Positions 31,532 to 41,657 of a DNA stretch of 64,000 nucleotides are shown in pieces. The position numbers were made by a program, and so were the translations under genes. The notes beneath the pieces are model-generated. The model was not told the origin of the DNA. It did no database searches and saw only the letters and a list, made by a program, of their open reading frames with translations. Positions within the stretch are counted from its first letter, which is position 1; every line of letters begins with the position of its first letter. This DNA is from Globisporangium splendens (taxonomy: Eukaryota > Oomycota > Peronosporomycetes > Pythiales > Pythiaceae). The DNA lies in NCBI GenBank assembly GCA_006386115.1, contig VFIW01000092.1:124001-188000 (forward strand), given 5' to 3'.

Positions 31532-34012
31532 ATGGCGACGGCGCAGGACGACGTCCACGTGAAGCAGGAACCCGCGACCGGTGCCGCGCGCACCGAGGGT
31601 CCGTGGCGCCGAGACGAGGTCGTGCAGCTGGTGCGCGCGTGGCGCCAAGTCGTCGCGGCGCCAGCTGCTGATGGTGGTGATGATGCCGCGCAATCACCGA
31701 AGATGCGGCTGTTCAAGACCTTTCAGGGATTCTACGGTGGCGCCACGCCGCGCACGATGAGAGGACTGACGAAGACGAAGAAGTCGCTGCTGAGATCCTA
31801 TCGCTTCATCGCCGTGTTCAACCAGAACCACATCATCGCGAAGACCATGAGCGTGACGTGTGGCGGTCAGAACTGGTTCACGATCCCGCAGCACGAGCAG
31901 CGACGCATCGTCGAGACCCACTACAAGAGGAAACCGTTTGCGTACATGGACGAAGAGATCTTCAATGAGATAGCGACAATACTTTGCGACGCCCCACACG
32001 CTTCACAGCCTCCGTCTCCTGTTGATGCTGACGACCGAGCTAGTGGTTATGAAGAAAATACTGCGACTGCGGTGGCAGAGCACGCGTACGCAGAAGACGA
32101 TCGTTCGAAAACAGTGCACGCCATGATTGACAGCAAGAAATCGCTGGCAATGCTACCGCCGTTTCGACCTGGGCGCGTGATCACAGCGTGGAGCCGAGAC
32201 GATGTGCTTCTGCTGCTGCGCGTCTGGCTTGAGATCCTCGATGGTCCTCTTATCCCAGACGAATCAACCAGCGCATTTGACGCACGGTTGTTTGACCGAT
32301 TCCAAGAAGTTTTCGGTGGTTATTCGACGCGCACCCCAGCCGCTGTGAAAATCAAACGACTTTCGCTTGTCAAGTCGTTCAAATTCATTTCGGACTTTAA
32401 TCGGAACCGAATTGTCAATCCGGTGGGAGTGATCACAGCCAGCGCGGCGGTTCCAAACCTGGCAAAGTGGCATGCGCTGCCGAAGATGACGCAAAAATCC
32501 ATCATCCAAGAGTACTACAGGAAGAGCCATTTCACGCATGTGGACGAAGACATGCTTCCCCTCATCGCAAGCATCGTCAAGAAAACGAGCAAGACAAGCG
32601 CGCCAAATTCCGACGAGGATCGCGCTGAAGAAGGATCGTGGACGCGAGACGAAGACATGCTGTTGCTGGGGGCTTGGCGTGGCGTCGTCGATGGATTTGA
32701 TAAGACGTTCCAGTGCGATGAGACTGTGGGTGCGCTGGATTCACGGATCTGTCAGCGATTTTTCGTGTTATCGAAGGGAGATACGGCCAGAAAGCAAAAA
32801 GATGTGACAGATCGGCAAGTGACAATGGTGAACACATACGTGCTGATCTCTGGGTTCAACCTAAGCAATACGAATTCGACCGACGGCGCGATCCTTCAGC
32901 GACCTTGGTTCTCCCTGCCGAAAAGCGAGCGGCAGAGCAGAATCTCGAGCGCTGGTGTCCCGTGCACAGAGATCGACGAAGACATGTACACTGCACTGGA
33001 ACAAATCTTTCTGAAGGAGAAGGCAGCTGTGAATACGGTCGTCGACGTGCCACTACCGACGGGCACGACCGCCACGAGCACATGGAGCTGCAGTGAAGTG
33101 GTAGAGCTGCTGCGTGCGTGGCTCGAGGTCGTTACCGATGGTCCACCTGCAGAGGATGAACCTGTGCACGTATTCAACAGTCGGATCTACAGCAAGTTCA
33201 TTGCACAAACGCGCGGTATCCCGATGCGCACGGAACGAGAAGTGATTTCGAAGCAGGAATCTATCATCCATTCCTTCCAGTTCATCACCGATTACAACCG
33301 AAAGAGACCTGACGTTGCATCTGAAAGCAATATTGCAAAAGGAAACGACTGGTTCTCCAACAGCCACGACGACCAGCAGCAACTAGTCAAGGCACACTAC
33401 AAGAGTGGCAAGTTCTCATTTCTGTACAGAGACATGCTTCCTGTGGTTCAAGAGATTGTTGAGAAGAGCGAACCTATGGAGTCGCTCGAAGGTGCATCAG
33501 CCATCACCGCCGTCAGTCAAGCAACATCGGACAGTGGCTCTCTAAGATCACCGTCTTCACCTCGGGGTCTTCCTGCCACGCTGCAACCCAGTGAAGGGCA
33601 ACAAGCTGATTCACCTCCCACCAAGAGAAAAAGTGACGACGCGACGTTGCGAGTTCTTGCTGAGAGTGCATCGCCGACTGGTTCAAAGCACGGTCTGGTG
33701 TCAAGTTCCAGCAAGAAACAGAAACGCACGCTAGATATGCAGGCGCTTGCGAGCATCGTTGAGGCACAGACAAAGTACTTCAACGATTTGCTCGTCGAGA
33801 TGGCGGAGGAACGAAAACTCCAGGAGGAAGAGCGACAGCAAATGCTGGAACTTATTCAGTTGGACCAAGAAGAGAGGCGAAGAGACCGAGAAGACAGGAA
33901 GCTCGAACGAGAGCAACTGGCATTGGAGTGGGAACAGTTCCACGAAGAAAGGCGCGTTGAAGGAGAACAAGACCGAGCGCTGCTGAGCGAGTTTTTGGGA
34001 CAACTTTCGTAA
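31532..34012 (+). CDS. Four-module Myb/SANT- or trihelix-like repeat protein, copy A
   Basis: 826 residues from the ATG at 31532; upstream in-frame sequence is not conserved in the inverted copy. Four helical modules start near Trp25, Trp220, Trp370 and Trp518. Each opens with W-x(3)-[DE]-x(3)-L-L/V-x-[AV]-W and continues with a Lys-rich helix ending in F-I-x-x-[FY]-N (in module 3, L-I-S-G-F-N). It closes with a W-[FH]-x-[LI]/N segment and an acidic [MVI]-D-E-[DE]/Y-R-D helix. Basic clusters (PPTKRKSDD, SKKQKR) could be nuclear signals, and about 730-826 is a strongly charged coiled coil. The modules recall Myb/SANT or trihelix DNA-binding domains, so a DNA-binding regulator is a reasonable guess; I cannot confirm the family. 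It is paired with the three-module gene downstream. Confidence 0.75.
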   Translation: MATAQDDVHVKQEPATGAARTEGPWRRDEVVQLVRAWRQVVAAPAADGGDDAAQSPKMRLFKTFQGFYGGATPRTMRGLTKTKKSLLRSYRFIAVFNQNHIIAKTMSVTCGGQNWFTIPQHEQRRIVETHYKRKPFAYMDEEIFNEIATILCDAPHASQPPSPVDADDRASGYEENTATAVAEHAYAEDDRSKTVHAMIDSKKSLAMLPPFRPGRVITAWSRDDVLLLLRVWLEILDGPLIPDESTSAFDARLFDRFQEVFGGYSTRTPAAVKIKRLSLVKSFKFISDFNRNRIVNPVGVITASAAVPNLAKWHALPKMTQKSIIQEYYRKSHFTHVDEDMLPLIASIVKKTSKTSAPNSDEDRAEEGSWTRDEDMLLLGAWRGVVDGFDKTFQCDETVGALDSRICQRFFVLSKGDTARKQKDVTDRQVTMVNTYVLISGFNLSNTNSTDGAILQRPWFSLPKSERQSRISSAGVPCTEIDEDMYTALEQIFLKEKAAVNTVVDVPLPTGTTATSTWSCSEVVELLRAWLEVVTDGPPAEDEPVHVFNSRIYSKFIAQTRGIPMRTEREVISKQESIIHSFQFITDYNRKRPDVASESNIAKGNDWFSNSHDDQQQLVKAHYKSGKFSFLYRDMLPVVQEIVEKSEPMESLEGASAITAVSQATSDSGSLRSPSSPRGLPATLQPSEGQQADSPPTKRKSDDATLRVLAESASPTGSKHGLVSSSSKKQKRTLDMQALASIVEAQTKYFNDLLVEMAEERKLQEEERQQMLELIQLDQEERRRDREDRKLEREQLALEWEQFHEERRVEGEQDRALLSEFLGQLS

Positions 34013-34957
34013 AAAGAGCCTTTTGCTCTCTTGTAACAATCAAGCATATTCGTCGGTGAGAGGATGTTTTTAGATAGTGCTCCAAGGTGCTCTAGTTGTA
34101 GTTCAGCACAGTCTACTTTGTTCAACTTCAGTATGCAAACCTCAGGTGTTTCTTCTCAAGAAACGTTCGGCCGTGAAGTTCGTCTACTTCTCGTAAGCGA
34201 GGACGCCAAGACTGCTGAAAAATTGTGCTACCTAAGAGCAACATGGATGCGCTTTGCTCGACGTCACCTTGGGTAATGAACGAGACCAATGAGGACGCAG
34301 CTGATGTCCCTCAGAATAAAACCCGATTTAAACCAATTCGGTTTTATCACACAAGCGATACTGGACGCAGACAAAATGCTCTGGTTAGACCCGATACAAA
34401 CCAATTCGGTTCTTTCACACACACACACACAAACCTGGTGCCAATAAATTCGAAACAACGTTTTCTGTTTTTTCATTCATGCCTGCACCAAAGTGACAAA
34501 CTACAATGGACAGACCGAGTCTTGCTAGTGAACCAACTTGGGGAAGCACATACTCACAGCACCGAAATATGGCTCCTACAGTACCCTAGTCGAGCATAAC
34601 GCTCGACATTAATGGACAAACCAAGTCGAGCTCAGCTTTCTGCACTGGCCAACTACAGAAGCAGAAAGCAAACTGGTCAGACACATCAGCGCCATCGAAC
34701 ACCTGAAAACACTGGCCCCAAGCCTTCAAACACTGGCTCAAGCAAGCAGCGAAATGCGTCCATCTACACAAACGAGCCACAACTTTTCTTTCTGCAAATG
34801 AAGGATCCTTCGAACCCTGTCTTACTTTATCCTCCTCGTGTCTTCATTGAATCCTTTCGCACTTGTAAACTGTTAAACCTGATTGCAGCGAACTCTTTGA
34901 ATTTTTACGTGTAGTAGTAGAAGCAGAAGCAGCAATAGGCAGAAGAGCATCACGAGC
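34013..34957 (+). promoter_or_regulatory. Intergenic region of the gene pair, with a duplicated 32-bp word (left arm)
   Basis: The 945-bp spacer is as well conserved between arms as the genes are. It holds two near-copies of a 32-bp word at 34321-34352 and 34389-34420, 68 bp apart. Both contain the core AAACCAATTCGGTT and end in TTATCACAC or TTTCACAC. A CA run sits at 34415-34431. The word could be a regulatory site, but nothing proves it. Confidence 0.55.
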
Positions 34958-36886
34958 ATGAGCGGCAACGCGGCGGACGCGGCCGCGGCGGCGCACAGCA
35001 AGAAGCTCTGGTCGCGCGCCGAGCTGCAACGGCTGCTCGTTGCGTGGCGGTACGCGCTGGACACGGGACCGACGGCGCGCAAGCGCAGCAACCTGCCGCT
35101 GATCTACGACCAGTTCAAGGCGCTGGCGGCCACGGCTCCCGACGCGGCGCCGAGACGCTCGCGCGCGGCCGTGGGCACCAAGAAGACGGTGCTCACGCAG
35201 TTCGTGGAGCTCGTCCAGGAGTACAACGCGCGCTCCCCGCAGCGCACGTGGTTCCAACTGCACGAGCACGAGCGCGCGCGCCTGGTGCAGGACACACACA
35301 AGAAGATCCGCGCCGTCAGCACGCCGCACGCCGAGATCGACGAGGCCACGTTCGCCACGATCCAGGAGCTCATCCACGACGAGATCGTGCTGGACAGGGT
35401 GGCCAAGGAGACGGTCATTCTCGCAGCCAATCAGAGCGAGGAGCGAGACGACGAGGATGAGTCCACCGCACATCCGAGACGATGGCAGCCGGACGAAGTG
35501 GACCGACTGCTGCGCGCGTGGGAACTCGTGCAGGAGAAGCACCCGCTGACGCCCAAGCAACAGCGGTTGTCGTGCTTCTACGCGGCCTACTGCTCGCTCT
35601 CGGAGCAAGACGAGAGCGTCGCGCGACCCATAGCCGCCGTACAAAACAAGAAGAAACTCATCGTACGCTCGCATCTGTTCATCGCGGCGCACAACCAGCG
35701 GCATCAGCGGCGACCGTGGTTTACGATTTCCGAGCGAGAGCAAGTGCGCTCTCTCGAGAAGCACCGATACACCAAACTCTTTAGCACGATGGACGAGGCG
35801 ACCTTTGTGGCGGTCGACAAGCTGCTGGCGAACGAAGCGCAGCTGGATGAAGCGCTCGTGAAGCAGCAGCAGGAGAACGACATTCTCGACTGCAACCACT
35901 CGCACTGGTCCTCGAAGGAGGTGCAACGGCTGTTAGTCGCGTGGCGGTATGCACTCAGTCGACTGCCCAAAGCGAATCGATCAGGGGACAAAGTGAGAAT
36001 AGCGGAGCTGATGCAAAACAAACTCGACGCGCTCTCGGTCGGAGCCGACAGCACTGTCCCGCGGTCAATCACCGCGATTCGCATCAAGAAATCCGCAGTC
36101 ATCCGATCGTTTCGTTTCATTACCGAGTACAACGAGAAGCATCCAGGTAAAGGCTGGTTTACGCTCGGTGGAGAGGAGCAGAAGATTATTGGCAGGGAAT
36201 ACTACAAGCTCGACACCAAGTTCACCCACATGGACGAGTCCACGTATCATGTCGTCAAGAAGCTCACAGAGGACGAAACTGCGCGCCAGGGTGCGAGAAG
36301 GCGATGTCGCGACGCAAGATCTCAGCGCAGGCAGTCGCGAGTCAGCAGCCGGCAAGACAGGCTGAACCAAGATCGAATCATCGTGGACCACGCAGACGCC
36401 GAATCAAGTGACGATAACGACTGTGAGACGGTCTATGACGTTCCTAGTCCTGGTGATATCAATCAAAGTGAAGAGCGAGGGGGAGAGTTGCGACTTGAGC
36501 AACAGTCTGCTGCTCTGGGTTCAACTCCCATCGATGCGAGTGAATCAGACAATTCTGCAGGCCACGATGTGGTTAGGAACAAGAAACGGAAGATGTCGAC
36601 CGTCAGTGACGCTGAAGAGAGACCGCATCGGAAGTTGCCGAAATCTCGCCAAAGTCACGGCGAGTTGCCAGCAGTGATCCAAGCACTCGAGAGACATGTC
36701 AATCAAGTGGCAGAAATGGTGTGTGACCTCCGGGAGGAGTGGCTCGCAGGTCGTGATGATGGTGCTGCTGGAGAAGACAGGCGACTTGTGGTGGAACAGG
36801 AAATGGCTGATCATCGCTCGCTTGCGAGACGTCACCGCCGTGAGTTGCGACGACTTCTGCGCAACGCGATAAATCCGAGCGAGTGA
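34958..36886 (+). CDS. Three-module Myb/SANT- or trihelix-like repeat protein, copy A
   Basis: 642 residues, single exon, beginning MSGNAADAAAAAHSKKLW. Three modules of the type found in the upstream gene start near Trp18, Trp176 and Trp317 (LWSRAELQRLLVAW, RWQPDEVDRLLRAW, HWSSKEVQRLLVAW). Each has a K-K-x(5)-F or K-K-x(7)-F-I helix followed by [EA]-[YH]-N, then W-F-x-[LI] and a D-E-[AS]-T helix. An Arg-rich stretch (about 445-470) and KKRK at about 548 could be nuclear signals. The last 100 residues (LERHVNQVAEMVCDLREEW...) look like a coiled coil. Same direction as the four-module gene, 945 bp downstream. Probably a nuclear DNA-binding partner or paralogue; function not established. Confidence 0.75.
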   Translation: MSGNAADAAAAAHSKKLWSRAELQRLLVAWRYALDTGPTARKRSNLPLIYDQFKALAATAPDAAPRRSRAAVGTKKTVLTQFVELVQEYNARSPQRTWFQLHEHERARLVQDTHKKIRAVSTPHAEIDEATFATIQELIHDEIVLDRVAKETVILAANQSEERDDEDESTAHPRRWQPDEVDRLLRAWELVQEKHPLTPKQQRLSCFYAAYCSLSEQDESVARPIAAVQNKKKLIVRSHLFIAAHNQRHQRRPWFTISEREQVRSLEKHRYTKLFSTMDEATFVAVDKLLANEAQLDEALVKQQQENDILDCNHSHWSSKEVQRLLVAWRYALSRLPKANRSGDKVRIAELMQNKLDALSVGADSTVPRSITAIRIKKSAVIRSFRFITEYNEKHPGKGWFTLGGEEQKIIGREYYKLDTKFTHMDESTYHVVKKLTEDETARQGARRRCRDARSQRRQSRVSSRQDRLNQDRIIVDHADAESSDDNDCETVYDVPSPGDINQSEERGGELRLEQQSAALGSTPIDASESDNSAGHDVVRNKKRKMSTVSDAEERPHRKLPKSRQSHGELPAVIQALERHVNQVAEMVCDLREEWLAGRDDGAAGEDRRLVVEQEMADHRSLARRHRRELRRLLRNAINPSE

Positions 36887-36887
36887 A

Positions 36888-38494
36888 TTGCTCGAAATGA
36901 AGACGTCTTTTTTGCATTAGTTGAATCGCGTGGGTCCGAGACTGTGTTCACAAGCCATGCAATCATTCATATGCTCTGCCGTAACCACCAAACGAGTGAT
37001 GGCGAGCAGTACGATAGGGTACTGGCCGAGCGGCGTGAATGCGATACCCTTCAACTCGGGGCAATTCAGTTTGAGAAACCATGGGAGTGTGAACAAAACT
37101 ACACAGTCCGAGTGTCTGTGGGCTCTGTTGGCTCTCGGTATTGGTGGATACACATAAAATTCTTCACTGAGAGCGAAGCGTTCGTGATGAAAATCGTCCA
37201 ATGGCAACCATTGTGTTTCGCAATCAATTGAACTCAAGAATCCATTTTGCAACCCGTTAGTTCGGAAACATTTATCCGATCGTTGTCTGGTTTTCACGAA
37301 TGGGTAATCGCAAATGAGGTTGTCAAGGCTGCAGCCTGCATCGTAGACCGTGCCTGGGCGAGCAGCCAACCAAGATTGCGCTCCTTTGCTTTGCATCCAT
37401 GTAGAAATGGTAAACGCGAAGTGTCTCAAGTGACTTGTGATCTTTCTCAACTGCAACATTGCAATCACTCGTGCATGGTGTACCCCTGTCTCGTGCACAC
37501 CACCCTTGACATCTTGGACCGGCTCTCTGTCACAGAAGTACTGACATAAGATGGTTTGAGTTTGTGCTGACTTCTGCAGCATGTGGTCTCAATGCTTGCG
37601 TGGTTGGCTTGTACGCAAGGCAAAAGAACATCGCCACGGTTCCACGGAGGGACCTGCGAGGAAGGGAATGCGTCGTCGAGACTTCGTTCCTCTTCTGCAG
37701 GATGACACGACCGAGTATTGTAGGGCAGCTGGAGGAGAAGACGCGACAGTGGCAGTGGCGCGCACAACAGAACGCAAGTCGACGGGAGTGGGATGCACAA
37801 CTTCGTTCGCAATCCTCCACCGTCGTCTGTCGTTCGCTGACAGCATCTGGGGTGCCAGGTTTCGTGAAGACGCGCTCCTCACGGGTGTTGGATGTTTGTG
37901 CGTGTGTGTGTTTGTGTGTGTACACTGGCAGATGAGAGGCTGATCCCGCATAGAATTCTGATATTAATCCGCTCGGAGCAGATCCTTTAATCTGTATATT
38001 GAATACAAATGGCTGACAGTTTCTAATCGATAGTGCCCCTTGTGCAGGGTGTCATTTCTGCCAGCGCGCATGAAATCAACTCTGCTCGATACGAAGAGTG
38101 TCAGGATCGGGCATCAATCGCCACAGCAATGGGGATCTCTGTCGGGAAGTCCGTCGTCGCTATGCGTCCTTTGCTCCACATCTTCCGTCTGCTTCTCGTT
38201 TCCTTTGCTCAAACTTGAGTGCCAACAAAAAATACACTGCGTTACTAACAGTAGAAATCGTTGAGGATGGCCTCGTGTCACCGCAACTTGTTGAACTTTC
38301 TTCAATGAACCCGCACATAGCCAGTCATTGCCGTCTTGGCTTTACGCACCCCTCCTTTGTCAGCCGCATGTGCTGATACCATTCCCTCCTCGGTCTCTCT
38401 CTCTCTGGTGCGTAACTCTTCATTTCGCATCAGTTATTTCCGATTCTGCGTCCAAGTCCACAAGCGGCCCGCGTCTCAAGGTTATCTCTGCAGA
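36888..38494. other. Spacer after left arm, unassigned open frames
   Basis: A 221-codon open frame on the minus strand (37582 to 36917) and overlapping plus-strand frames at 37564-37943 are the largest here. None has a motif I know or a clear start context. The DNA includes TG runs near 37900-37920. Near 38421 CTTCATTTCGCATC is a weak initiator-like word before the nuclease gene. Confidence 0.35.
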
Positions 38495-39505
38495 ATGAAG
38501 ATTTCTGCTGTCGCCGTCGCGACGCTCGCACACCTTCCAACCGCTCTCGGCTGGTGGGATAACGGCCACATGCTCGTTGGTCAAGTGGCCACGCAGCTGA
38601 TGGCGCCAGCTGATGTCACGACCATCAACTCCGTGCTGGAACACTGGAAGGACGACTTCCCGAACACGAACACGATCACCACGACTGCGATTTGGCCCGA
38701 CTTGATCAAGTGCAAGTCCAAGACCGCGACGTGCCAATCGCCAAACTCGCCATCCTTCTCGATGATGGACACGTGGCACTACATGGATCTGCCGGCGCAT
38801 GTTAACGGCAGCAAGTGGAAGGACCAGGACCCGAGCCTTGACCTCTTCAAGGATAACCTTGATGGTCTCTCGTACGATTTCCTCGAAAAGGCTATGACGT
38901 CGTTCGCGACGACCAAATCGATCTGGGCGGCCAACTTGCTTTTGCGTCAGTTCATCCACATCTTTGGAGACTCGCACCAGCCAATGCACACGGTGGGTGG
39001 CATCAGTGACAAGCTCCCAGGAGGTGATGTCGGCGGTAACAAGTACACGTTCCAATCGCCATGTGGCTTCAGCAACTTGCACGCGCTCTGGGATGCCGCT
39101 GGCGGCGAGTACAGCCAGAACAACTGGAGCCCAGACACGAGCGCTATCCTGCCAGCGCTTGAAGCCAACGCCACGGAGCTCATTGGCTGGCTGCCATCGC
39201 TCGCCGACCCACTCAACTATGAGCAATACAAGGACGTGTCGTACGCGGATTTCCAGACTGCGATGGTCAAGAACTCGGGTCTCCGCAACATGATCTTGGA
39301 CACCTTCAGCTACGCTCAGACGGTTGTGTACCCGACGTTGGACAAGAACTTCAACGCCGCGGGCAACGTGCCGTGCCCAACGAAGGAATACATTGACTGG
39401 ACCGCTACGGTCGCCAAGTTCCGTATCGCTGTCGGTGGCAAGCGTCTTGCTGTGATCCTCACGCAGTTCGCCAAGCAAATCCGCACCCTCAAACTCGCGA
39501 ACTAG
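38495..39505 (+). CDS. Secreted S1/P1-type nuclease
   Basis: 336 residues from the ATG at 38495, chosen because it starts a clean signal peptide (MKISAVAVATLAHLPTALG) that ends just before WWDNGH. In S1/P1 nucleases the mature N-terminal Trp and the His five residues later bind zinc; here these are Trp20 and His25. Other ligand motifs are seen: DTWHYMDLP, FIHIFGDSHQPMH, GGDVGGNKY and NLHALWD. These trinuclear-zinc enzymes cut single-stranded DNA and RNA, and often have 3'-nucleotidase activity. It is probably extracellular, with several possible N-glycosylation sites. In oomycetes it could serve phosphate nutrition or degrade extracellular nucleic acids, which is inference. Confidence 0.94.
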   Translation: MKISAVAVATLAHLPTALGWWDNGHMLVGQVATQLMAPADVTTINSVLEHWKDDFPNTNTITTTAIWPDLIKCKSKTATCQSPNSPSFSMMDTWHYMDLPAHVNGSKWKDQDPSLDLFKDNLDGLSYDFLEKAMTSFATTKSIWAANLLLRQFIHIFGDSHQPMHTVGGISDKLPGGDVGGNKYTFQSPCGFSNLHALWDAAGGEYSQNNWSPDTSAILPALEANATELIGWLPSLADPLNYEQYKDVSYADFQTAMVKNSGLRNMILDTFSYAQTVVYPTLDKNFNAAGNVPCPTKEYIDWTATVAKFRIAVGGKRLAVILTQFAKQIRTLKLAN

Positions 39506-39666
39506 GAGCAACTGGCTGTGATCTGTTGGTTGACCATAGAAAAAGCTGCGGCAATATAACGAGATATGAATTTTCCGATAGAAGTGCAATGATGCCCGTG
39601 CTTGCTCATTAAATTAAAGCTCAATCTCACCTGCTATGAAGTACGTCAACAGCCCAGTAGTAAGTG

Positions 39667-40233
39667 TCAAAGTCCTCTTTTTCGGCGCACGTGGTTGGTT
39701 TTCCATACGTCTTGTTGGCTCGGACGCCTTCGCGCCGCTGCCAGCGTGTCGTTCATCTTGTCCAGAGAGCAACTCCGAATGAATTTCCTATCCGCTCGTT
39801 GGCAGTCGCGTACCCGCTGCAGGACTCGAAAGTACGCCCGCGCTTCAGCTTCTTCGCTGCCGATGACACCCACTTTGATAGAACGCACCGAGTCGATCGT
39901 GATGTGGAGCGTCACGTCGATCTGTCCGCATACGCGGTAGGAAACCTCCGTGATTCGATGATCCTTGAACGCGAACCGCTTAAAGCAGCACCTACGCGGG
40001 ACTTCGTCTCGTCGTCGAAGGATCGCGAACGGGGACAGTCGAGAAACGTGGCAAATGCGCCACACGGCGTGGTCCGTGACGACAAAGTCCTCTTTCTTGG
40101 AGCTCAAAGCAAACACGATGGTCTCGCTGGACGGGATGCACGCGTCGATGGTCGAGAACTCGTCGCTTGACACGGGAATGCAGTTCTCGAGGCACTCGCG
40201 GCGAAACAGCCATTGATGCAGCGCTGCTTCCAT
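39667..40233 (-). CDS. Divergent YvbH-like PH domain protein, copy 4
   Basis: 188 residues on the minus strand. The PH core is recognisable through PSSETIVFALSSKKEDFVVTD and DHRITEVSYRVCGQIDVTLHI, which align with SETILFSLQSSKEEFTFTN and the ETAG-R-VDRD-x-EI strand of the other copies. The TTTRK turn is replaced by an Arg-rich insert, and the C-terminal W-L-x(5)-R-x-x-P-R-x-Y helix is missing. It is either a fast-evolving member with a changed surface or a copy drifting toward loss. It lies 3' of the nuclease gene, tail to tail. Confidence 0.55.
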   Translation of the reverse strand: MEAALHQWLFRRECLENCIPVSSDEFSTIDACIPSSETIVFALSSKKEDFVVTDHAVWRICHVSRLSPFAILRRRDEVPRRCCFKRFAFKDHRITEVSYRVCGQIDVTLHITIDSVRSIKVGVIGSEEAEARAYFRVLQRVRDCQRADRKFIRSCSLDKMNDTLAAARRRPSQQDVWKTNHVRRKRGL

Positions 40234-41030
40234 GAGCGTCGAGCTGCTGGTGCAAATGACGTTGTGCGCTTCAGGAGATCTCAGTGAATGGAAGTGATGT
40301 GTTGCAAGCGAGAATTGCTGAGAGAGCTGGCAAATGAGTCATTCAGTCACTCAGGTGGGTGTGAGCTCCTCAAATCAGTGTTGCTCGGACGAACTGATTT
40401 GGAATCTGATTGAGAACCTGCAGAAATAAATGGTTTATGATGTTGCATACCGTCGCCATAATAACCTGTGCCAGACACTTTGTAAGTTGATATGTCAGTT
40501 GTGATTCATAAAGTATCCATCGAGTCTTCAGGTGTCGAATGGACGTATCAGGAGAGGGGGATGATGTGAAATATTTCCTCGTCTTTTGGATGTGAGATGG
40601 CGCCGCTGGACTGTTCGGTGGAACTTCGTAGATTCGTGCGAATGGTGTGACCGATATGTGTGGCTCATAAGAACACGATGAGCCATTGATCAGAAACTGT
40701 TCAGCCAAGTTGCTCGTAATCCTACTAGACGAGAGTTCGATCACGCTTTGCACCAACTGACTCAAAATAATCTAGGAGGATGAAAAATCCAGCATTGTCG
40801 CTTGATACTTGGATGGTGCTGTTCTCGTGGTCTGGCGGATAATGACAGAGTCCTTGGATTGCTGGTGGCATTGATATAGATAAAGAACAATCAGCGTCAG
40901 CGACAAACAATAGACTCTTGCGTTCTGCTTGTCAGCAAAGCAGTGACATAGACCTGATCAAACGCTGAGTGCTGCAAATGACATGGTCGAAAAGAGGAAG
41001 CGGCGAATGCTATTCTTTGTGTGAGATATA
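40234..41030. other. Intergenic region, no gene seen
   Basis: About 800 bp with only short open frames. It should hold the promoter of copy 4 on the minus strand. Confidence 0.4.
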
Positions 41031-41657
41031 TCATTTCTTGCTCGCTTGACCTGCCAGTGCATTCACGATCACGCTCTTGTAGCATCTTGAGTTCAGTCGT
41101 TCATAATCCTGCGTAAGCCAGCCGAGTGTTTGTGAAGCGTGGCCAACTAATCCATCCTCCCCGTCAGTCGGCTCCAGTTTGCCCAATCTGAGACTCTGCG
41201 ATGCGCTTTGCAGACCATCCTGCGCGAATTTCCAGTTGCGCGCGCGTTCCTCTTGTGCTCACGCCAGCGCCAAGAGCACCTTGTAATACTTCTTCACCGC
41301 GTCTTCCTCTTTCTTGGCGGTATCAATGCTGACGCGTTTCTCTCCGCCGAGCGTGAACTTGATCTCGCAATCGCGGTCGACGCGTCCCGTGGTCTCAAAC
41401 TGCACGTTGGTAACGGCAAAGTCGCGGTACTCGAAGCGCTCGATCAGCTTCCGCGTCGTCGTCGCGTTCTCGCCGCTGACCGTGATCAGCGCCTGGTTGG
41501 TGAACGCGAACTCCTCCTTCCCCGACTCGAACCCGAACAGGATCTGCTCGTCGCCGTCGGGCACCAGGTACGTTTGCGCGTGCAGCTTGGAGAAGTCCGT
41601 GACGGCGCTGCAGATGTCGGCCGTGCCCGCGAGGTCCTTGGTGAAGCCCTTGAACAT
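41031..41657 (-). pseudogene. YvbH-like PH gene, copy 5, disrupted
   Basis: The frame starts at the ATG at 41657 (MFKGFTKDLAGTADIC) and runs well for 132 codons through FETTGRVDRDCEIKF and SIDTAKKEED. It then meets TGA at 41259-41261. The same frame continues with family-like residues (AQEERARNWKFAQDGL), so the TGA probably replaced an Arg codon. Near 41150 a frameshift is needed to reach SQTLGWLTQDYERLNSRCY, the conserved C-terminal helix, ending at a TGA at 41031. Two lesions make a pseudogene likely. The core before the first stop is intact, so a shortened PH-only product cannot be excluded. Confidence 0.75.

Larger units (their letters stand above)
31475..36887 (+). repeat. Inverted repeat, left arm (5413 bp)
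   Basis: This arm matches the reverse complement of 47818-53230, with position sum constant at 84705 and no indel noticed. It starts 57 bp before the ATG of the four-module gene and ends one base after the stop codon of the three-module gene. The two arms differ by scattered single bases, and all those I noticed are transitions. I see no terminal inverted repeats or target-site duplication at the ends, so the unit does not look like a classical DNA transposon. Confidence 0.95.

Noticed and set aside
34844..35926. 360-codon minus-strand frame over the three-module gene, also in the other arm (48779-49861)
   Set aside because: Presence in both arms follows from the duplication; the Arg/Leu/Val-rich composition is that of a complement frame.
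31475..36887. Idea that the inverted-repeat unit is a DNA transposon
   Set aside because: No terminal inverted repeats, no target-site duplication and no transposase; the diverged flanks also align.
36917..37582. 221-codon minus-strand frame after the left arm
   Set aside because: Long enough to be noticed, but no domain, start context or partner supports it; kept only as a note in the spacer entry.
37564..37943. Overlapping plus-strand frames of about 120 codons
   Set aside because: Three overlapping frames of similar length in TG-rich DNA; some segments look protein-like (RRRDFVPLLQ), but no consistent gene model results.
38420..39589. 389-codon minus-strand frame opposite the nuclease gene
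   Set aside because: The plus strand has a signal peptide and all zinc-ligand motifs; the opposite frame has none.
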